Part shown: positions 3,732 through 6,117 of the stretch, piece after piece
Layout: each line of letters begins with the position of its first letter
Numbering within the stretch: position 1 is the first letter of the stretch
NCBI GenBank assembly: GCA_964428935.1
Contig: CAYSAG010000311.1
Coordinates: 1 to 6,117 of the forward strand
Reading direction: 5' to 3'
DNA from: JAADHY01 sp964428935
GTDB taxonomy: Bacteria > Planctomycetota > Planctomycetia > Planctomycetales > Planctomycetaceae
DNA: 6,117 nucleotides
Notes under the pieces: generated by a model
Told to the model about the DNA's origin: nothing
Seen by the model: only the letters and a program-made list of their open reading frames with translations
Databases searched by the model: none
Program-made: the position numbers and the translations under genes

Positions 3732-5945
3732 ATGGCAAAGGAACACGACCCTTACGAGCCCTGTCCGTGCGACAGCGGCAAGAAGTTCAAGTTTTGCTGT
3801 TACAAGGTCCGCGCGGACATCGAGCGTGTGCAGCGAATGATGGCTGCGGACCAGGTGAGGTTGGCCGAGCAGGTTTTGGACAAACTGGTCGTTGAGCACC
3901 CGGACAACTTGTGGGTCCGCGTCACACGCGCAACGCTGGCGTTTTCGGAGTCGCGGTACGACGAGGCCGTGGCGGAGTGCGACAAGGCGCTGTCGCGGGA
4001 GCCGGACCACCCGTCCGCTCTGTTGATTCGGGCCATGGCTCACGTCCAACAGTTGGGCTACGAGCGGACGCGGGCCGAGGTTCAAAAGGCGTTTCAGAAA
4101 GGCGCTTTGAAGACGCCCCGTCACGCGGCCATTTTGGCGACCATTGTGGCCGAGCGGCTGTCTCATCGGCCTATGGCTCGTCGGGCTCACCTGGAGTTGG
4201 CTTTGGCGCTGTCGGTGACCAGTGGTTCGCTCGACGAAGACCACGCGCAGGCCATGGGGTTGGAGAGCCGGGAGCGGCTGATGGAATTGCTTGAGCGGTT
4301 TGAAGAGAACTCGCAGATTCCCCATTGCCTGCGAAGTCCGTGGCGGCTGGAAGAGCTTCCTGAGGAGCTGGCGGGGCGACGCGAAGCCGTTGCCGCTCGA
4401 AAGCTGATTGAAGTCGGCTGCTTCGAGGCGGCCGGCAAGCTGCTGGAAGAGCTGACCAAGGAGTACCCGGACGAGGCTCGTTTGTGGTTCAACGCGGGGT
4501 TGAGTTACGCGTGGGCGGCTCGTGACAAGCAAGCCATTTCGCTGTTGCGCCGAGCGGCCGAGTTGGCCGACGACTTCGAGACGGCCGTCGAATGGGAGAC
4601 GCTGGCCCAGGTGCTGGGCTGGGTGCAACGTGAACGGTTGGCCGAGTCGACGGTGACCGTGTTCCGGCTGAGGTCGGCCGACGAGGCGCTCCGGCGACTG
4701 GCCGAAGCCGAGCACTGCCTCGCGACTGACTTCGTGACGGTCGGAGACGATGAGCCGGACGGGGCGTCACTGGCTCACGTGAGCTGGCTGGACCAACCGT
4801 TTTCCAACGAATGGATGTCCGACCCAGACGCGCCTCCGGAAAAAGTGCCGTGGTGCTTGGCGACCCTCATGCTCGTGAAACCGGACTCCAAGTCGGCTGA
4901 CGCCGAGGAAAGGCCGGTGGCGCCGCTCATGTTGGTGGTGGTCTCGCCGGTCGAAGGAGTCCACCAGGTCCTCGACGACATTCGAAACTTTTTGGGCGAC
5001 CTGATTGAAGAAACCGTCGGGGCGGAGCAGTCGGCGCGGCGGATTCTGCCCCAGTTGTTCTTGCGGCTTGTCGGGCCGCAAACGCTCCTGCCCGCAAGCG
5101 ACCACGGGGCGTGCCGGCGAAAGGTCCGCGACTGGGCACGACGCTTCGTCGAAGAGGTGTGGCTGAAGACGCCTCAGGAAGAGCTGGGCGGCGCGACGCC
5201 GGAAGAGGCGGCGGGTCGAGAGGAGCTGCGTGTGGCGTTGGCCGCGGCCGTGTACGTCCTCGACACGTTCTGCTTGGTCGCCGACTACCCGCTGCTGGAC
5301 GTCGACCAGTTGCGCAGCCGGTTGCAACTGCCGCCGCGGGCGAAGCTCCAACTGCCCCCAAACCGAACGCCGTCCGACCTCAACGCCCTGCAGCTGCAAC
5401 GGTTGGACGTCGAGGCTTTGAGCGACGAAATGCTGAGCACCGTTTTCCGCTGGTCCAGCATTCGAGATTGGCGCGTGGTGCGGCCGTTCTGCGAGGAGGC
5501 TCTGCGCCGGAACCTGTTCAGCCCCCGAGAGCGGGACGAGCTGCGTCAGGCGTTGCTGAACTGCTACGTCGAGCTGGAACAGAGGGAGAAGGCGCTCCAG
5601 TTGCTGGAGGAAGCTCAGCAGGCGAGCGGCTCCGGGGTGTGGCTGGACCAGGCGCTGCACCGCATTCGCTGGCGTCAGCTCGCCATTTGGGCGCTGGACC
5701 GGCTGCGCGACAAAGAAAACCTGAAACGTGTCCTGGTGGAACTTTGGCGGGACCGCGAAAAGGTGCCGGAGGTGGCGGAGCTGGTCTTGCAAGCCGCCGA
5801 GCGCAACAAGCTTTCCGGCCCGTGGGACGACGAGAAAGACGAGACGACCGGGGTGGTCGGCCGCGAAACCGAGTCGGGCATTTGGGTGCCCAGCGGCGCG
5901 GACGAGGAAGAACTGAAAAAACTCTGGCTGCCGGGAGACGACTAG
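3732..5945 (+). CDS. SEC-C motif and TPR-repeat protein, function unknown
   Basis: The protein has 737 residues. A SEC-C zinc motif is at the very N-terminus: PCPCDSGKKFKFCC, with ligands C11, C13, C22 and C23 (CxCx8CC, the usual family spacing; D14 replaces the common Gly). TPR-like helical pairs follow: about 38-93 (typical W/Y...A...A pattern with P57 and P91) and about 215-285 (E-A-A-G-K-L-L-E-E-L, Y-P-D). A middle part (about 330-560) was not recognised. Helical repeats resume about 590-690, ending in an acidic tail with IWVPSGAD (717-724) and LWLPGDD (731-737). There is no signal peptide or membrane segment, so it is probably cytoplasmic and a protein-binding scaffold. SEC-C binds zinc and, in SecA, contacts SecB/ribosome, but here the role is unknown. 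Start: ATG 3732 is preceded by AAAAGGA (3717-3723) at 8 nt, and SEC-C begins 10 residues later; the in-frame extension back to 3546 is low-complexity and unsupported. Confidence 0.92.
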   Translation: MAKEHDPYEPCPCDSGKKFKFCCYKVRADIERVQRMMAADQVRLAEQVLDKLVVEHPDNLWVRVTRATLAFSESRYDEAVAECDKALSREPDHPSALLIRAMAHVQQLGYERTRAEVQKAFQKGALKTPRHAAILATIVAERLSHRPMARRAHLELALALSVTSGSLDEDHAQAMGLESRERLMELLERFEENSQIPHCLRSPWRLEELPEELAGRREAVAARKLIEVGCFEAAGKLLEELTKEYPDEARLWFNAGLSYAWAARDKQAISLLRRAAELADDFETAVEWETLAQVLGWVQRERLAESTVTVFRLRSADEALRRLAEAEHCLATDFVTVGDDEPDGASLAHVSWLDQPFSNEWMSDPDAPPEKVPWCLATLMLVKPDSKSADAEERPVAPLMLVVVSPVEGVHQVLDDIRNFLGDLIEETVGAEQSARRILPQLFLRLVGPQTLLPASDHGACRRKVRDWARRFVEEVWLKTPQEELGGATPEEAAGREELRVALAAAVYVLDTFCLVADYPLLDVDQLRSRLQLPPRAKLQLPPNRTPSDLNALQLQRLDVEALSDEMLSTVFRWSSIRDWRVVRPFCEEALRRNLFSPRERDELRQALLNCYVELEQREKALQLLEEAQQASGSGVWLDQALHRIRWRQLAIWALDRLRDKENLKRVLVELWRDREKVPEVAELVLQAAERNKLSGPWDDEKDETTGVVGRETESGIWVPSGADEEELKKLWLPGDD

Positions 5946-6046
5946 TGCTTTGTCAAATCGAAGATTTGGGATGTCGTTTGTGGCCAGCACGACGGAGTCT
6001 GCACGGCGGACTGGATTGATCGGTGACGACGCCGACCGAATTCAGT
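5946..6046. repeat. Three successive hairpins downstream of the SEC-C/TPR gene
   Basis: Hairpin 1: CAAATC (5954-5959), loop GAA, GATTTG (5963-5968), perfect 6 bp starting 8 bases after the stop codon. Hairpin 2: AGTCTGC (5996-6002), loop ACG, GCGGACT (6006-6012), 7 bp with one G-U. Hairpin 3: TCGGT and ACCGA, 5 bp, around 6020-6039. None is followed by a T tract, so they are not classical intrinsic terminators, but hairpin 1 could stabilise or end the messenger. Confidence 0.5.
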
Positions 6047-6088
6047 GCCTTCTCCCGCGGCGGGTGCCCGAAGGGCGGATGAGGGGGC
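6047..6088. repeat. Three-way-junction palindromic element, resembling a dispersed intergenic repeat (REP-like)
   Basis: An outer stem pairs GCCTTCTC (6047-6054) with GAGGGGGC (6081-6088) over 8 bp including two G-U pairs. It encloses CCCG-CGG-CGGG (6054-6064) and GCCC-GAA-GGGC (6066-6076); base 6054 is shared between the outer and first inner stem. The wording (CCTTCTCCCG, TGCCCGAAGGGCGGATGAGGG) resembles a repeat family common between genes in many GC-rich bacteria, from memory and not checked. The usual second arm of the first hairpin (GGGAGAAGG) appears shortened to CGGG here. Typically it lies between genes and encodes nothing. Confidence 0.55.
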
Positions 6089-6091
6089 AAT

Positions 6092-6110
6092 CGCCTGTGG
6101 GAACCAGGCG
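6092..6110. repeat. 6-bp hairpin at the window end
   Basis: CGCCTG (6092-6097), loop TGGGAAC, CAGGCG (6105-6110) is a perfect 6-bp stem immediately after the three-way-junction element. It may be a part of the same repeat cluster; the window ends 7 bases later. Confidence 0.45.
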
Positions 6111-6117
6111 TCTGGGG

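Noticed and set aside
4767..5990. 407-codon minus-strand frame opposite the SEC-C gene
   Set aside because: Antisense shadow, Gln/Arg/Pro-rich, no domain.

Overview
The window looks like chromosomal DNA from a GC-rich bacterium, probably a planctomycete of the Pirellula type. That assignment is an inference from gene types (a cytoplasmic GH10-like protein and an N-terminal SEC-C/TPR protein), long gene-free stretches and weak Shine-Dalgarno use; no marker gene is present to confirm it. There is no rRNA, tRNA, CRISPR array, transposase or phage gene.

Layout. Positions 1-607 (minus strand) hold the first 202 codons of purC (SAICAR synthase, purine biosynthesis), cut by the window edge. Positions 608-1293 are a gene-free divergent control region. 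At its centre (947-998) is a dyad-symmetric element whose two halves each read as a promoter (TTG-type -35, 17-base spacer, TAGACT -10), one facing purC and one facing the next gene. G/C strand asymmetry flips at this element. Both predicted leaders are long (about 330 and 290 nt) and contain strong inverted repeats: the purC leader can form two competing 11-12 bp helices, and the other leader ends in a terminator-like hairpin plus a run of seven T just before the start codon.

Positions 1294-2781 (plus) encode a 495-residue protein whose C-terminal two thirds resembles a GH10 xylanase-type barrel but which appears to lack both catalytic glutamates and any signal peptide. Positions 2782-3731 are gene-free and carry a 16-base palindrome, an extended -10 box, short direct repeats and a candidate promoter. 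Positions 3732-5945 (plus) encode a 737-residue protein with an N-terminal SEC-C zinc motif, TPR-like helices and a C-terminal tail with two W-x-P motifs. The remaining 172 bases (5946-6117) are packed with hairpins, including a three-way-junction repeat of the kind dispersed in many GC-rich genomes.

Only purC has a firmly known function. The most notable points are the symmetric divergent promoter with its two structured leaders, the apparent GH10 pseudoenzyme, and the near absence of GATC (one copy in 6117 bases) alongside a strong preference for ATT over ATC isoleucine codons.
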